Notes under the pieces: generated by a model
What the model was told of the DNA's origin: nothing
Database searches by the model: none
Seen by the model: only the letters and a program-made list of their open reading frames with translations
Assembly (NCBI GenBank): GCA_021399445.1
Contig: JAJTUQ010000001.1
Span: forward strand, 3,906,001-3,970,000
From: Xylogone sp. PMI_703
Lineage: Eukaryota; Ascomycota; Leotiomycetes
Length of the DNA: 64,000 bases
Direction of reading: 5' to 3'
Shown: in pieces, positions 45,271-60,012 of the stretch
Layout: each line of letters begins with the position of its first letter
Position numbering within the stretch: the first letter of the stretch is position 1
Position numbers and translations under genes: made by a program

Positions 45271-48200
45271 ATTACCAAAAAGTTTCCTAGACAACATGGA
45301 GCGATCCTAAAAAAATGTGGGCCGATCTATGTTGAGCCGGGTCCACCATTGTCACAATTATTTAAAAAAAACTTTGATCTGTTATTTTTTATTACTGTTT
45401 TGATTCCATTTGTCTGGTCATGATGTTACGACAGCGATTGCTTTTTCAGTTTGTTTGCTCGGCCTCGTTTGCCGGTCTCCCTTCGGCTCGATTCCCCTTT
45501 TTCAATATCGGGAAACCTTGTTCGAAGGAGGGGATGGATACACATGCATATAATATCTACCGGTTAGCTGCATGGTTGGATGGAGATGCTTCGTTTGAAG
45601 TCCCTCTTCTCTGACTTTGGGATTCGTCCCCTGCATGGCGTGGAGGTGGGAATAGGATATGGTATATTTCTTGGTGGGGGGGGCGGTTTATCAATGACTA
45701 CTATTATGGGGAATTACTTTAGGAACTCTTTCGGGATTGGGGAAACCTGCATATACTGAGATTGCATGGAATGGAATGGACTTCTTTTTTGGCTTCTCCC
45801 TGTTCTTGGCACTTTATTATTGGACCACGGTCACCACGCTCGCTCGCTTTATATTTTTCCGTCCTCTCGTCTTGGCTACTTCTTGTCGTTTGCTTGACGA
45901 TCCGACAGCTGTTTAATCCTGTGTACGCCTGGTTGTCTTGATGTGTGCTTTTTCCTCCTGTTGCAAGAAAGTCGCTCGCTAGAATTTTTGGGTGGGATGT
46001 TGCTGCTACTTCGCTACTGCGCTTTGCTCGCTGGGCTTTCGGAGCTACTAGAATACCCCTTACCTCACGTCGTTGTATTGTTGTTGCTGCTGTGGCTGTC
46101 TAATTTTTATCGCTCGAGGTTTTGTTGTCTATATTCTATCTCCCTCGGATGTTTTTGAAGAGGTGGTGTGGGAGGAGGAAAAGGCTCAAAAAGAACAGAA
46201 ACTGAAAAACTAGAAAGAAGATTCATCATCATCTCTTGTCTTGTTCTATGTAATTCAAAAGGTTTCTTCTCTCTCCGACAAAAGAATCAGGCTTACACTT
46301 GTGCTCTCTCTCCTCAACCGTGTCGTCAGTTTGCTTTGGAGTGTGTGATCTTGGTGTATATGTGTTTGTGTATGTGTGGTGTGAGTTGTGAGATTACATA
46401 TCGTGATACAAGAGATGGTATCTGCAAAGAACAAAAACAGACTGGTACTAGGATTTGAAGATGGGCTTTTTATTTTTGCTTTTTCTTCCCTCGCCCTTTT
46501 TTTATATTCAACTACATCTTTAAGCAGGCTTCTATAATTTGTTCTATTGTGCTTTTAATTACTTTTATTGGATCAACTAAACTGAGTTGTTCTCGCTTTA
46601 CCACAAGCTCAAGCGAATGCATGCGTATAGTCAGTTCATATTGGTTCATTCACTCATTTTCCCCCGGCTTCTATACATCTTTGGAGTTTACACTTCGCAT
46701 CCTGCACCACACATCGCACGACCCGAACCGAATAAGGAAACAAACAATAAACAGCACAGGACAAACAGGACAGGTCACTCAAAAGGATCCAGGCAGATCA
46801 CAGCACCAGTACAGGAGATGAGAAAAACGCCAGACATCAACATACCTTCTAGCTTCTCATCCACCATATCCACACACCCGACGAACACGAAGCTGGCTCA
46901 GCAAGAAGGCAGAAACCCCTGTTTATATTCTATATTTCTATACTATATACTTCAACACAAGTTCTTTTTAACTTTTCACTCACCTACCGTCCTTTGCAAA
47001 ACACAAAAAATATTATGGATAGTTTTTATGGAAACTTAGAAGAAACCACATGAAGAAGGAGAGGAAACCCCATGGAAGTAGATTCTTCTCAGAAGGAAGA
47101 AGAAGAGGAAGAAGAGAAGGAGCATTCACGACATCGACGGATGATCCTTTTCCTTTGTTATTTGGTCAACTTGCCCCTTTCCCACCGATAGGAACTAGGC
47201 TGGAAGGACTCTCTTCTCTTCCGTGGTTGTTTTCCCCTTCCTTTTCGAGGTTATCAAATTTGTCCCTCACCGGACCGGAACTGGATTGGCCTTGGATTTG
47301 GATATTGGATATTGGATTTAAAATGGAAACTTTTTATACTTTTATTGAGCGCTTGCTTCGTTCTTGTTTCTTTGGTGCTCGAATGTTCGTTTGAAGCGAG
47401 TTTTTACCATTTATTTTTTCAAAGCTTTTTATATATTTGATGTTGTCCTTTATTTCGAATCTGATTATTCTGGTTTCTCCGAGCTCCCTCTTCCTCGAAG
47501 TATATGTGGCTTGAGTGTGTGCGTGATATGGTGTGGTGCGGATGAAGATGAGGATGGGATGTGGGGGTAGTTATTTTGCCATGCAGCCGGGAAGGAAAGA
47601 AGGAGAAAGGTAGATAAGAATGAGAATAGTGGATTTATTAAGTGAGCATTTAGAAATATTTAACCTTTTGATTGTGCAATGCTTGTGTCTATACTGTACA
47701 TTGATTGTGATTGTGGTCGATGCAAAATGGTGTGGGGGGTGAGTGACCTCTTGAGTTCCTAGTATAATACTCGATCTCTTTGGCGTTGAAACATGTACAG
47801 GATCAGATAACCCTTTGTATTTATCTCTAAGGATCTTGTTACATGTATGTGTGTATATGTATACGTGTCCTCAACTGTTACATAGAGCAGACAGACAGGA
47901 AGTGATGGGGTTACAACAACTGCAATGTTGAGAGAAACTAGGAATATAAGCTGGGCTTTTCTAATATTGGACTGACGACGACAGAGGTTCTGCTAAGACT
48001 TGTCTCTCGCTTAATGAAATAAAGACATTAGACTTGAACCAGATTTCCTCTACGAGATTTATTTAAGCGTGGGCAGGAGTTCATATAGATAGGGTGGAGG
48101 AGCATTTGGAGTTGGGTTAGATGATATGATTCTGGTGAATAGCAGGTCTTGGGAACGAGTAAGGGGTGTGTACAGGAGATTGGTAAGTTCTGGACCGAGT

Positions 48201-49887
48201 TAATTGTCCGAGTCCCTTCTATGCAGTTTTGGTTTTAGTGTTCTGGGGAATTTATGCTTGGAGTAACTAGTGGTTTGTGATAGTTAGGAGTGAGGATAAT
48301 GCTTATATGGGTGTCAGGAAGCTGCATCAAGACCAAGTCAAGCGAAGACAATAGGGACAAACAAATACAAAAACAGATATGTAGAGTGTAGTGGCGGGAG
48401 CGCAAAAGTTGGACAACGCTACCTTGAAGCAGTGGAGCTGTAGGTTAGCAGCAGATGAGGGGGCGGGGATAAAGGGGTGTCGAGGTAGCGGCACGAAGTT
48501 TCAACATGTGAAGCAAAAGGCATGTCCGTTTCCATATCAGGAGGGAAGGCGTGGGCGGATTGAGTTGCAATCCAGACTTCGAACTAGACTGCGAGCTACT
48601 TCACATCTAGGGAGAGAAAAATCAGATACTGTCGTGAGGAATGAACTACGAGAAAGATGCGAAGTTTTATGTGGTCGTGCACATCGTACCAGGCGTGAAA
48701 CTGAAGATACATGCTCCTGCTTAGGTTGCATTTATTTGCAATTAAACTATAGATGATGAATCCGTATTTTGTCAATGTGTAACCAAGATGATATCTGATG
48801 CTTATGGAAGAGCCTAAGAGGTCGATAAAGATTTATATTCTAGGCTCTTTCCGGTTGGGCTAATTCACAGCATCATGTTGCCCCTAGTTGATCATACCCA
48901 GCCAAAGACAATCCAGTGAAATTGATGATCTACTCTTGGCTCTAGCCTACGGGGCCTTCCTTCTACCGGGATCACTAAACTGATGGTGTGGTAGAGAACA
49001 AAGTTGGCAGGCGGGGCAGTTCTCTTATATCCTTGCCCATCACGTATTACCTCGACAGTGATCTGAATCCAGTAACTGCAGATAAGTTGGCCATATCAGT
49101 GAAATGATGGTAACGTGCCATTGACGACAATCGATGTTTTAAATCAAACTACTGAAACGTATGAGTAACGAAATCATGACTGATGCCCTATTTCTCTGAG
49201 TTTGGCATCGCCAACACATGAAGAGGAGGTTTCTTAATTTCTGCTGCTGTTTTAAATAGGAGTGCCGTTTATCTGACATGGTTCCGCTAAGTTCCCATGA
49301 AGATATAGTGAAAGGACTCGATTTAGCTTGGTTGAATATTGTATCTGTTTCTCGTAATCTTTCAATTGCTTGGATATCTATGGAGATACAGGTCTGATTT
49401 CGCCACTGCAATGTCCATCTCTGATTGCTTTTTGTCTCGTTATATGAGCAAAATGATGCAAATCTACCTGAGTGTTCTGCTACAACGGCGCTTTTACTGT
49501 TCGTTATGAAGAACTCACTTATTTGGAGCTATATAGAAGATGAGATAAAGACAAACCTCTACGTGGTCGCTAGTAAGAAGATAGATACTTAGTAACGTGC
49601 CAGCACAAGATGCGCTAGTCACTATCAAATTGGTTGTTGCCCCTTCAACCAAGCAGCCTCACTCTCACTAGAGATTCTATATAGTCCAAAATAAGCAGAG
49701 TCATAATAACACAACAGGCGCCGTTATGGTACAACGGTCAGGTCAAATTGTGTTGCTGGGGGAGAGGGAAACAAAGCCTAGTACTACAAGTGTAGAATTA
49801 GGGGAGATGTAGGCATATGTATGTTAGTGCATACATAGGGCGCGAATTCTTTTGTCACCCGCTCTTATTTTTACCAAATATTATTTT

Positions 49888-50001
49888 GACATTGACATTG
49901 ACATTGACATTGACATTGACATTGACGTTGACGTTGACGTTGACGTTGACGTTGACGTTGACGTTGACGTTGACGTTGACACTGACATTGACATTGACAC
50001 T
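49888..50001 (+). repeat. Hexanucleotide tandem repeat (GACATT/GACGTT)
   Basis: Nineteen consecutive 6-bp units: six GACATT, nine GACGTT, then GACACT, two GACATT and GACACT. All variation is at positions 4 and 5 of the unit. The A/G change is a single transition that has spread as a block of nine, consistent with slippage-type expansion of one variant. Open frames through it encode only Leu-Thr or Ile/Val-Asp dipeptide repeats, so it is not treated as coding. Confidence 0.97.
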
Positions 50002-51254
50002 TCTACTTCATGGATTGCAAATATTTTTTGTCGTATTGATGCGTCTAAACGAATGGTTGATTTAAGAGTTATGGATGCAGTTCTAAGGAATTCTTATTAC
50101 TTGTCATATGAATAATCTAAGATTATGTTCAATCTTAAATTTTTTAATGGGATTCTTGCGTATTCATATCCAGCAATGCAATTGAATCGACCCACAGTAA
50201 TCCACTATCGGTCTCATTTAATATCTCTGCTGCTTGGATTGAAATCAGGGTAGACTCATAGACCTTGCTCAAATACTATCACAATAAGAATAGCAAATAG
50301 ATATCAATAAATTTTGGCAACAAATCATCAGTATCTTTCCTTGTAGTTATAGTGTTCTCAGCCCTTTTAACCGGAAAACCTGAAACTTTAGGAGGAGGGA
50401 TAATTGAGAAACCCAGAACTGATACTCGTAAACCTGAGCTTTCTAAGAATTATACCCATCTCTCTCTCCATAATCAGAAATTTGAGTCAACTTTCACAGT
50501 TGATAAGATGATTTGCTGATTCTTACTCAAACTTTGAGAGAGAGTGAACTTGGCGTGGGTGCGTCAAGATTGCATATAACGAAACGAGATACGATCGATA
50601 CACGAACAGCTTTTTCACAAAATAAACATTTCATGCTTCAGAAAGCACTTAATTCAATGAGCACGAAACATAGTGGCCAATTGGGGAGAATTGAGATATA
50701 AAAATCTCCTTCGTGAAGACGCTGGTCCTATTTGTGGGGAACACAGTTAAAGAAGCCAATTACTGGAAACCCTAAGGAAAATCGTAAGAATAGTCGTTAG
50801 AGACCCATTTTTAACTATCTACCAAGCCTTACAAAAACCACGTCGACGCTTTAAACCTTCCCTTAGCCGTATACCTTAACATCAACTCGTCCTCAATGAA
50901 GATTGGCCCGCACTACCTCCGGACGCCAAACAGGTAGAGCTCCTATAAAGTGGGCTTGCTACTTAGATGATATATCTAGTACAAGGAATAGAGAGTAGAA
51001 GAATGCAAATCGTGTCCTTTGATGGAAGACCAATGCCATAACAATAGGCAGAACGACTAATGGCGTTCCCTTTGTAGTGTACAGCGTAGTATAAAAGTAG
51101 CAATTTTCATCCCCACGTGATAGCCACGCCAGGATGACTTTTAGGTTCCTTTGTCCTGTTCAAACATCTCTGTAGGTCGAATCAATGAATATCGGGTATG
51201 ATGGAACAAAGGGGCAGGTTGCTTGTGAAACAATGACGGAATCTATCACCCAAA

Positions 51255-51269
51255 ACACACACACACACA
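51255..51269. repeat. Short AC dinucleotide tract
   Basis: About seven AC units interrupting otherwise unremarkable AT-rich DNA. It is short and likely of no functional significance. Confidence 0.8.
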
Positions 51270-54200
51270 ATGAACATGGAGAGACTGAATAAGACAATGG
51301 ATGCATAACTAACAAACAAAGTGTGAAATAGCAGAAAATAAACGAGAATTGCCTTAGGGCCAGTCCCCACACGATTCAAAGAAGTGGGCTTGTATAAAGT
51401 TGGGACTTGACTCACCTTGACCACGTCTGTTTCACTTCACCACCACACTTGAATATGAACGTATCATAATAAGGCAAAGCAATGCTAGAATTGAGACATA
51501 CGTTTGTCGCATACTCCTAGCAGGTCTCATGGGGGGAGAATCTGATATAGGCTAGAGAGAAGAGAAAGAAAAAACAGAGCTAATGAGTATCATCCAGAGA
51601 TCCACAATCATTCTGCTGACACCAATAAATAGGACAATTGGCTCTGAGTGCCATCATAAGGGAAATGGAATTAGGATGCATCGCCCTAGTCAGGCGCAGA
51701 ACAATCCCACCCAATCAATCTCTGCTGAGTCTACTTCTCTCTAAATAGAGCCACATATATTTTTGGATAGCTAATTTCTGATCAGCTGAATAGGAATGAA
51801 TATCAGAAGTGAAATGATCAAGTGATCTGAGACTAGAATGTAGAGTTCATACACAGATGCATACACATCATAGGAGAGCAATAATTCAACTTCCTATCCC
51901 CCGTTCACTCCTTGCAACCATCTGATCTAACATTTCGGCAGATAGCAAGTAACGCACATCCTCAACATAAAAAACAAGCAAAATAATAGACCAGGCCAAG
52001 GTGTACCTTCCCTTCTAGATGATATTGCACTCGAGCTAATCCTCTATTACATTCTAGATCAGAACTCTTCCGAAATCAAACGTAGAAATGGGGTACATTG
52101 GCTGTCATTTCGGGGCATCAGACACACATACGAAAACAAGAAATGAAAACTCATAGCTGAGATCCCCTAATCCTCGATTCTATAAAAAAGCTAAGAAGAT
52201 CCATAGCAACATGACATAACATGACATACTCGGCATGACGTATCGAATATGTGAAACGACATAGAAATGAGATGAATGCATTGGTGATATCTTATTTCAA
52301 ACCTCCCTTACCTTCCTAGAAGTGGAAGGTTTGCTGACTGGGTGGTTCATATAGGGAATATGATTACTATTTCCCACTTCCTTCCGGAGATGGGATGCCG
52401 TTGAAGTCGAATGAGATGAGATTCAGGAATTAAAACCAGTAACTTCTGAATAGAGAGATGAACAGAGATAAACACGTAAAACTCCCTCGTTTATTAACGA
52501 GAAGGAAATACTAATCAGCCAGCAGGTGGTTGCTCAATGACTTAGAGGGAGATAATACAGAGCGATGTTGGGTGCACCATAGATAGACTGCACTGACGAA
52601 GTAGATGCAAGCAATCAATGTTTTTATTCAAAGATGGCCATTTATTCCATTCGTTATCATCTACTCTGTGACCTCTGTGGTTTTTCTGGGTGGCATATCA
52701 AGCCGCCAAGTAAGCAACGGTTCGAACTGTCGAAAAGCAAGAGAGCAATTGTAAGAGTAGATATCTCATATGACTTATCGACGCATCTATCGCCTTACAA
52801 CCCTCAGTTGCTGTTTGTCTGGTCACTCAATATCACAGTCTTCAGAGCTTGGCCAGTAGATACTCTGACTCTTTTGTTCCTTCTTCTCTATCAGCTATCC
52901 CTCGTAAGATCGCATCATGTGTAGAGGAAAGATACTTCTCATCCTCCAGCGTTGAATTACGTATCCAGAATCACATGAAAGATAAAAGATAAAAGATGGA
53001 TATGAAGATCGTCAATCAGTAACAAGGGGCAAACATGAATGACGAATTCCTCAATAAGAAGAGAAAGAGAAACTGCAATTAACAGTGAGAAATCCAATTT
53101 CCGCGGAGGGGTTTTAGCTACCTGCATACCCGCGCTATCCGACCGAGGAAATCCAGAACCATCTCAAGTTGAATCCTATTTCTGTAAAAGAAAGAGATAC
53201 AAGAAGGGAAAATAAGGAGAGGACGCCCCTCTCAGCCAGTAAGCCACGTCAAGGGGAGAGTAAGGCCGAGATAGTGGAGAGACAAGAGCTTAGCCTCTCT
53301 GCGTGGGATTTTGTTGAGGAAGGAGAGAATTGAGGCCCCCATGTTATGTTGGCTACCGGCATATGTTATGTACTGTACAAGAAGATACACTGGCCTCTAT
53401 TTGAAAGGCCTTCTATAATATAGAAGGGATATAACTCGAAAGAGAAAGAGGCATTACCTATTCTTTCTTAGGGGTCCAAGGGGTTCCACATCTTGACCCT
53501 TGTTTCCGTAGTTCTACCCCCCTTTCATAGGCATTATAGGTTCTAAATACAGGGCATCACGGACGAGGAGCGGTTAGGAGGAAGAAGGAGGGGTGTAGCC
53601 GCTCGGGGGGATGATGGATCCGCATCTAGCTCATTCGCGTGGAAAGTCCCGTCCAACGGAAGCTGCGTGAGGCTGGCATGCCTCAAACCTCGTTTGTAGC
53701 GGCCGGGAAATTTGATGATTTTCATGAAATGACGACAGCGAGAGAGAGAAAGAACAGGGAACGCGCAGGCATAGAGAGACAAGACTCCACAAGAACCAGA
53801 GATCGAAGATGCGGAAGAATGAGGAGGGTGGAGATGAGGTGGAGACAACCAGAGAAAGTTGAGCGGGACAATGGAAGGAGCCTAGTAGATCTAGATCCCG
53901 CGTTACCAACCTACCAGGATGCGATACTCGTTGTCGTGCTTGTCTCGTATGATGTGCAGTTTGGGGCAGCCCCCTTGCACCGGCCACTCGGTGGACAGAA
54001 CAACCTCACGGGCTGCGGATAGCAAATCGGCCAAGGCATATCTTACATATCTCGAGTAAGAGCAATTGAAGCAGAGAGGAGATATGGGGCTCCACAGTTG
54101 CCGAGAACTCTATCGAGATGGACCGTCTTGCAGACGGCTTAGGCCCCGACTCCCAGGCAATAGTTCCTCCAGGTATAGGCCCATGGCTAGCTGAACGGAT

Positions 54201-56291
54201 GATTATCCTTCTGATGAACGGAAGCTTTGATCTCGATCACAAGATAGTGATACCCTGCTGCGGTCTAGACAATCTGTTCGGTACATGCTATTCGCCCTCT
54301 AAAGCAAGGGCCTTACCTTAACTACACCCCCTTGCGAGGGAGGCTTTAAAAAAGACGATCATTAAAAAGACGCTCTATCATAAACTGAGGACTTGAAATC
54401 TGGACTGCTGATCAGTCTAGAAGCTCTTCCCCTGAGGTATTGGTAATGGATTATTGGAATAAACTTTGTAGAGCCTGCTGTCGTTTATGCATTTAACATC
54501 CCACCTCGAGGCTGAGTGCAATGTCTTACAACTCAAACCTCATCCGTTCCATAGGGCTGACGGCTTACACATAAACCAAATCACAGCACATTGTAGACGG
54601 GCCGTTAATCCGTTTGTACCGTAACTTAAAAAGCCAAGCATGTCGAGTACGAAGAGCCAAGCTCGAGTCAATTGCTAGCTAACAAACAGAGAGGCTCGGC
54701 AATGTGATTGGTGGTAAATAGCGAAGCTGAACCGTCACAGCCATCGCCGGAAGGCAGAAAATACATCCACGAAGAACCTCAAAAAGCTAACCCCACAGTA
54801 ATCTCTCAGGTAATAGTTATGCGGGCCCCTTTTCTATGCTTTGGATCTGCTTCGGTGCCGCCGGGATGACAACTGGACCGAAGAGCCTGGGTTTGTTGCC
54901 GGCCCAGAGAGTTCGTGATCCGAGAGGTTTGAACCCCGCACCGAGATTTCTGTCGCTATGATTCCTCTGCCTGCCGCTCTGCAGGACGCGGCTATGGTAC
55001 CCTCGTATCCTCGCGCACATTTCACTTGGGACGGATATGTCAAGATATCAACTTACCGTTGAGTTGAGAGAGAAAATAGAAACACCCATCCAAGCAAAGT
55101 ATCAAGCCATCCGGAGGGGCTTCTGCCAGCACGCTGGTACCTGTACCTGGAGACACGTCGTTCCGGCATCGGGATGCGATGCTACAGTGCATTTATATGA
55201 AATAATAGATCGTCAATTCAATCGATAACGCTATCAGCGCCATGATCCGACCTGTCATATCTCGAATTCCACAGACAAGGTATCTGGCGCCAGCGGCCGG
55301 GTTGCGACTACGGCATGGCTTTGCCGGATGCGCCCTCCCCGATTATGTGTCATGGTTCAGGCTCATATCTATTGCGGTCCTATGCTGCGCTGCGCTGTTT
55401 ATGTACAGGATCGCTAGATGCAATTGGAGCCTCGAGATTATTGAGATACGGCAATGACCCTGTGATAAGTGATCTTTTGAAATATGCAGATTGGCAGCAA
55501 AATATCAGCTATCACAATCCAGGGTCCTACCAGTTCGTGGGACTATGAATTGATGCGCCACGAATCCCTGAACAGTAACACACACTGGCAAGAGTTTCAT
55601 CGATTGCTGCAGCTCCTGTGCATCGCTGCTGCGAGGCCACAGTGATGCTGCTACCAAGTGGAGCCTGTGAATCCATTGTGGTTGCCAATAATAATACGAG
55701 CCGCAGAACTCGACCGAGAGAAAGAGCGCGGCGGCTAACGGATGCGATGTATCAGATACTTATATTTCCGATGCAGCTGCCGCGATTGTTCATGTATCCA
55801 GGAGATCTCTCCATCTGAAAATATTAGCGGGACAGTGCTGCGGGATTTGGCTGTCCCCAGTTTTGGCGATGCACCTCGATATATATCAGAAGCATGGTTG
55901 GATGCTTGGGAGCACGCCCGCATCTGCAAGCGCAGCTTGACTGCAGCAGTGCCCTTTCCACACTTAACTCCGCTTTGGCCTTGCCATAATATTTACCATA
56001 ATATGCCATAAGCAGCCTGGGCACACAGATGGCGTCTTTCGACGACACCCTCCCTCATCTCTTGGTGGCTTGACCCAATCCAGGAACTTCCAATGCACGG
56101 CTGCTTGCAAAGCAAGTTTTCTGCCTCAACACGGGCAAGAGGCCGGTTGCTGTACACAGTACTCGCGAGCTTGGGAAACAGATGCTCTGGTTGTCCAGTG
56201 CGACCTGCAACGTTACGGGGCTGGCTGGCTTCTCTTATCTGATATCACCCAGATATATCCCTAGTGCAGGTGTGTAATTGTGTTGTATGTA

Positions 56292-56295
<4 letters not shown>

Positions 56296-56329
<34 letters not shown>
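56296..56329 (+). repeat. TG/GT microsatellite
   Basis: Seventeen uninterrupted TG units, preceded by GTAT units and followed by imperfect GTGTGTGG and GTATAT stretches to about 56,372. The minus strand reads as a CA repeat. The open frames spanning it encode Cys/Val or Thr/His dipeptide runs and are artefacts. Confidence 0.97.
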
Positions 56330-56332
<3 letters not shown>

Positions 56333-59300
56333 ATGTGTGTGTGGTGTGTGTATATGCTTGTGTATATGTATGTTCGAAGAGATTATTATTCAAGGTGGAA
56401 CCATACAATTTGGCTGTATACTTTCCTGAGAAGGACAAGAACACAGGAGAAGCTTGTTGTCTCCCGCGGCGGTACGTAGTAGGATTGCGTGTCAAAGCGG
56501 GAGCCACGAAAGGGACCACACTGCTCTGAACAGCTCTCCTGCGTGATATCAGTATCGTAACAGGAAGTTAATTGATTTGACCATCCGTTCAATTGGGTTT
56601 TGCTTGGAGGTTGTTGTTCCTGCTGGCTTTCTCCAAGGCCGTAGGCATCTCCGTGTTACCCTGCGGTCGAGAGCGCGCGCTGATAACCAAAAGGCAAGGT
56701 TGCCCCTCCAAGAGCTCACCGCTCTGCAACAGCAACACGATAGGTGGCAAACACAGACAAAGCTTGCACCTACAGGACGCAGTAGTGCAACGCACCGACC
56801 ATGCGAGCCCTCTGCTGCAGTCTTGACAAAGATCAAGGCTTTTATGATGCCATGAAACACCGTACTGAGTACATCGTCTCCTCTTTTCCCGGTGGTTGTT
56901 GTGTTGGTGTTGTGTTGTCAATAATGATCTCGTTCCCGCTTCATCCCAGGCGGTGGCTTGAGGTCGGATGTTTCGCGACACCACCAGCCACCAGCCTCCG
57001 TAGCATCCCGTAGCTCTTCCAACCCACTAATTCGGGTCCATGCAGAGGTGTGCAAAAGTTCCACGGTTTGGAATATATCTCGCTGCTTGAGGTCCATATG
57101 CTTCCTCCTTGGTGAACTGGACTGCATGGTGTACTGCTGCACTGCTTATTGACGATCAATTGCCCAAGATGCATCACGTTTGAGGACGCGCCGCATGCGC
57201 TAGATCTGCTAGGTTGAGACGGTGCTGGGAGATAAGAGGCAGCTAGAATAGGCATGTGTATCCATTGGACTGGATCAAAGCCTACGCTCCCGCATAAGGT
57301 TTCCGCTCTTTTGAAAGTCCATTATACCAAAATAGCTCCTTCTCCCGTTCCTTGGCCCGCAGACAAGGACGAACAACCACCACGGATATCTACTTTGAGG
57401 ATCGAGGGTACAACGTTCATCCGATGGAGACGGGCAGCAATGGAGAAGAGTGAGCATCAAAAGAGGCATACTAAGCCGGCACACGTCTCAATAATGCAAC
57501 GAGAAACCCTGCCGTGGTTGATTGCTCATGCAGTTGGGATTGAATTTCACCAGAGCTCGTTTATGCCCAATTGTATCTATGGATTCGACCTAGGCGGTCC
57601 GCAGAATGAGAGGTGAAGAACTATCAAGGCACGGCCATGGAATCTTGAAAGATAGGGGCAGCTGAGGAGCTAGACGGGTAATTCTTTGTTACCAAGCCGT
57701 GACAATGATAATGACGATTTGAGCCTCTTAGTCGTTCATAGTGCTTAGCTATGAGTAGAAATGCATTCTGTACAAAGTTGATAAGTTCATTAAGAGAGCT
57801 GTGACAAAGCAGCTTTTCTGGACCTATGACCATGCAGCATCCAAAACCCAAAGCTTGTTTCTGCTTAACGATGTGCATGTCGCTCAGTCTGCAGAACTAT
57901 GCTGTTTCTAGAGAAGGCGCGTCTTCCGGAGAATCCGCAAGATGCAGTTTATCCATGCTGACTCACAAAAAGAGGGCATTGTTCGAAGCATTCCCGTCAT
58001 CGTCGCAGCGCATTGTTGTAACGAAAGAAAGATATGGTAATTTTGGCAGCCAGCAAGCGCCAAGGCAAGTGGTGTGACGACTGGTCTAGTACACGGGTAC
58101 GTGGAGGCTCTGCAGAACACAAATCCACCCGATTCCTTGATTAACTGCATATGCCAGGCCGTTAGGAGCTCAGTGTCTACCGTAACATATTCTATTCTGG
58201 AATTGAAACGTATACGGGTGTTCTCGTCTGGCCTTTTTCGGTCACTAGGCGAACGTTCGTGATTGCCAATTTGACTCCACGTCTGATGTCAGACCTTTTA
58301 TTAGCTTCCCATACGATCGGACATAGGTCAGTGCGAGCAGTAAATAGACGAAACAGGCTGACTGTCAAGTTATGGAGCGAAAGCTGATATTCAATTTCTC
58401 CGAGTAGGTTGAGGACCTGCAGTGACTTCCGGTATCAGATATCAACAGGCTAGGAAGGTAATGACTTCATGACCTGCGATTCACTGGTCCCTTCGCACAG
58501 CCAATTGCCAATTGAGGTTCTGATTGGACCGACGGCAGGGCAATCATCTCTTTCGGCCACAGGGACGTGATTGCTCGATCTGACATCGGCACCAACAGCC
58601 AGGGCTTGCCGACCAGGCCGTCGCAATGCTGGGACTGGCTCGACTGGCTGTGGGCCAGAAGGGAAGCCCTCGATACGACTTCACCCCACACCTTCTGTCG
58701 CCCACCCCGGGAAGCGTCAGCACGCCTGCTGCTTGGGGGTTCAAAGTCGAGTGGGGAGCATGTTTGACTCTATTATTTCTTCTGGTATGGACGGTTTGTG
58801 TACAGAGTACCATCGCCAGGGCCTGCAGGCTGAGAGGCTTGCAGCGTGCGACGACGGCCGCGGGCTTGGGAACGCCCGCATGGGGGGTTTTTTCTCTTTT
58901 CTGAACCAGAAACAGCAGTAATAGTAGTAGCAGCAGCAAGCACTACTGTGTTGTGCGGTGGGACGAAGCATGAAGCAGGAGGCACTTCGTACTGTGCTGT
59001 ACCGGTGGCAGTCATTCTCACCCTCACCCTCACATCTCTCGAATCTCTGGGTGCTGGCCGGCTACGCGGAAGGCTGAATCTTCGTGTTCTTTTCTTTTTC
59101 CTGGCCTCTGCTCGCCCTCGTTCGCAATGTCTCCATATTTTCCCCTTCTATTATTCTCGCTCATGCTCGCAGGCCCTGTATGTGGAGAACCACGCGCGTT
59201 TTCTGGTCCCCTTCTGCCTCGCCATTGTCCCATGCAGTACAAACGGTTCTGGCTCTGGCTGGTGCTCAGCTCCCAGTCAGTGCGGCGTTACAGGGCGTAC

Positions 59301-60012
59301 GGGCGTACAGGCGTACCGTACACACAGGCGGTTGCAGGCGTCCAGGCGATCCGTGGAGCAGTGCCGAGGCAGTGACCTGGCCCAGAACCGGTGATCAACT
59401 CGCGCCTTTGAGTGGGCGGAGGAGATTCGCCTGGCTCTCCCTTGGTGACGACTTGGCGTGCAGAGGTGAGGTCAGGTACATACAGCAACCTCGCTCAAGC
59501 GGCTTTCCTGACTTGCGTGCTGGGTGCCCAGTACCGCAGCCTGGGAGTGACACAGCGGGGACTGCTGGCTGTTGGCATGCGGCCTTCCATGCAGCACGAG
59601 GGCTTCTGTGAAGCAGCGAGGAAGCAGGAGCAGCTTTTGCGCGTGGACTCTGGCAGTGGGATGTTGGCCTGCTGTCTCTTGTCTGTCTAATCTATCTTGT
59701 GGTATCTGTGTATCTGCTTCTGGCCTGCCCGTATCTGTGGGTACCGCATCAGTTCCCTTCTGCAGCGAGCGAGGGCAAAGACCACAGGCAAAAAAGTCTC
59801 TGCAGGCTCGGCGAGGAGACGAAAGCGGCCCGTTTGGGACTAGCGCCACACTCGCGGATCGAGCAGGACAGGTCCGCGAATGGCCACGGCAGGACGGCGA
59901 GCGAGGGGGAAAAGGGCACTGTGAGGGCACCAGAAGATGGACCAGATGGGCCACAAAGTCACTGTACCGCTCTGGGACAAGCACCAAATAGCCCCCAGCG
60001 CTCTTCTCGGCT

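Noticed and set aside
49717..49745. A-box-like string (ATGGTACAACGGTCAGG) suggesting a tRNA 5' half
   Set aside because: No matching B box or acceptor stem follows within 100 nt.
49888..50001. Tandem array considered as a CRISPR or telomere-like repeat
   Set aside because: 6-bp head-to-tail units without spacers in a eukaryotic genome; not a fungal telomere unit (TTAGGG) and no subtelomeric features.
49817..50115. Open frames of 82-87 codons through the hexamer repeat
   Set aside because: They translate the repeat into Leu-Thr or Ile/Val-Asp dipeptides with no plausible protein around them.
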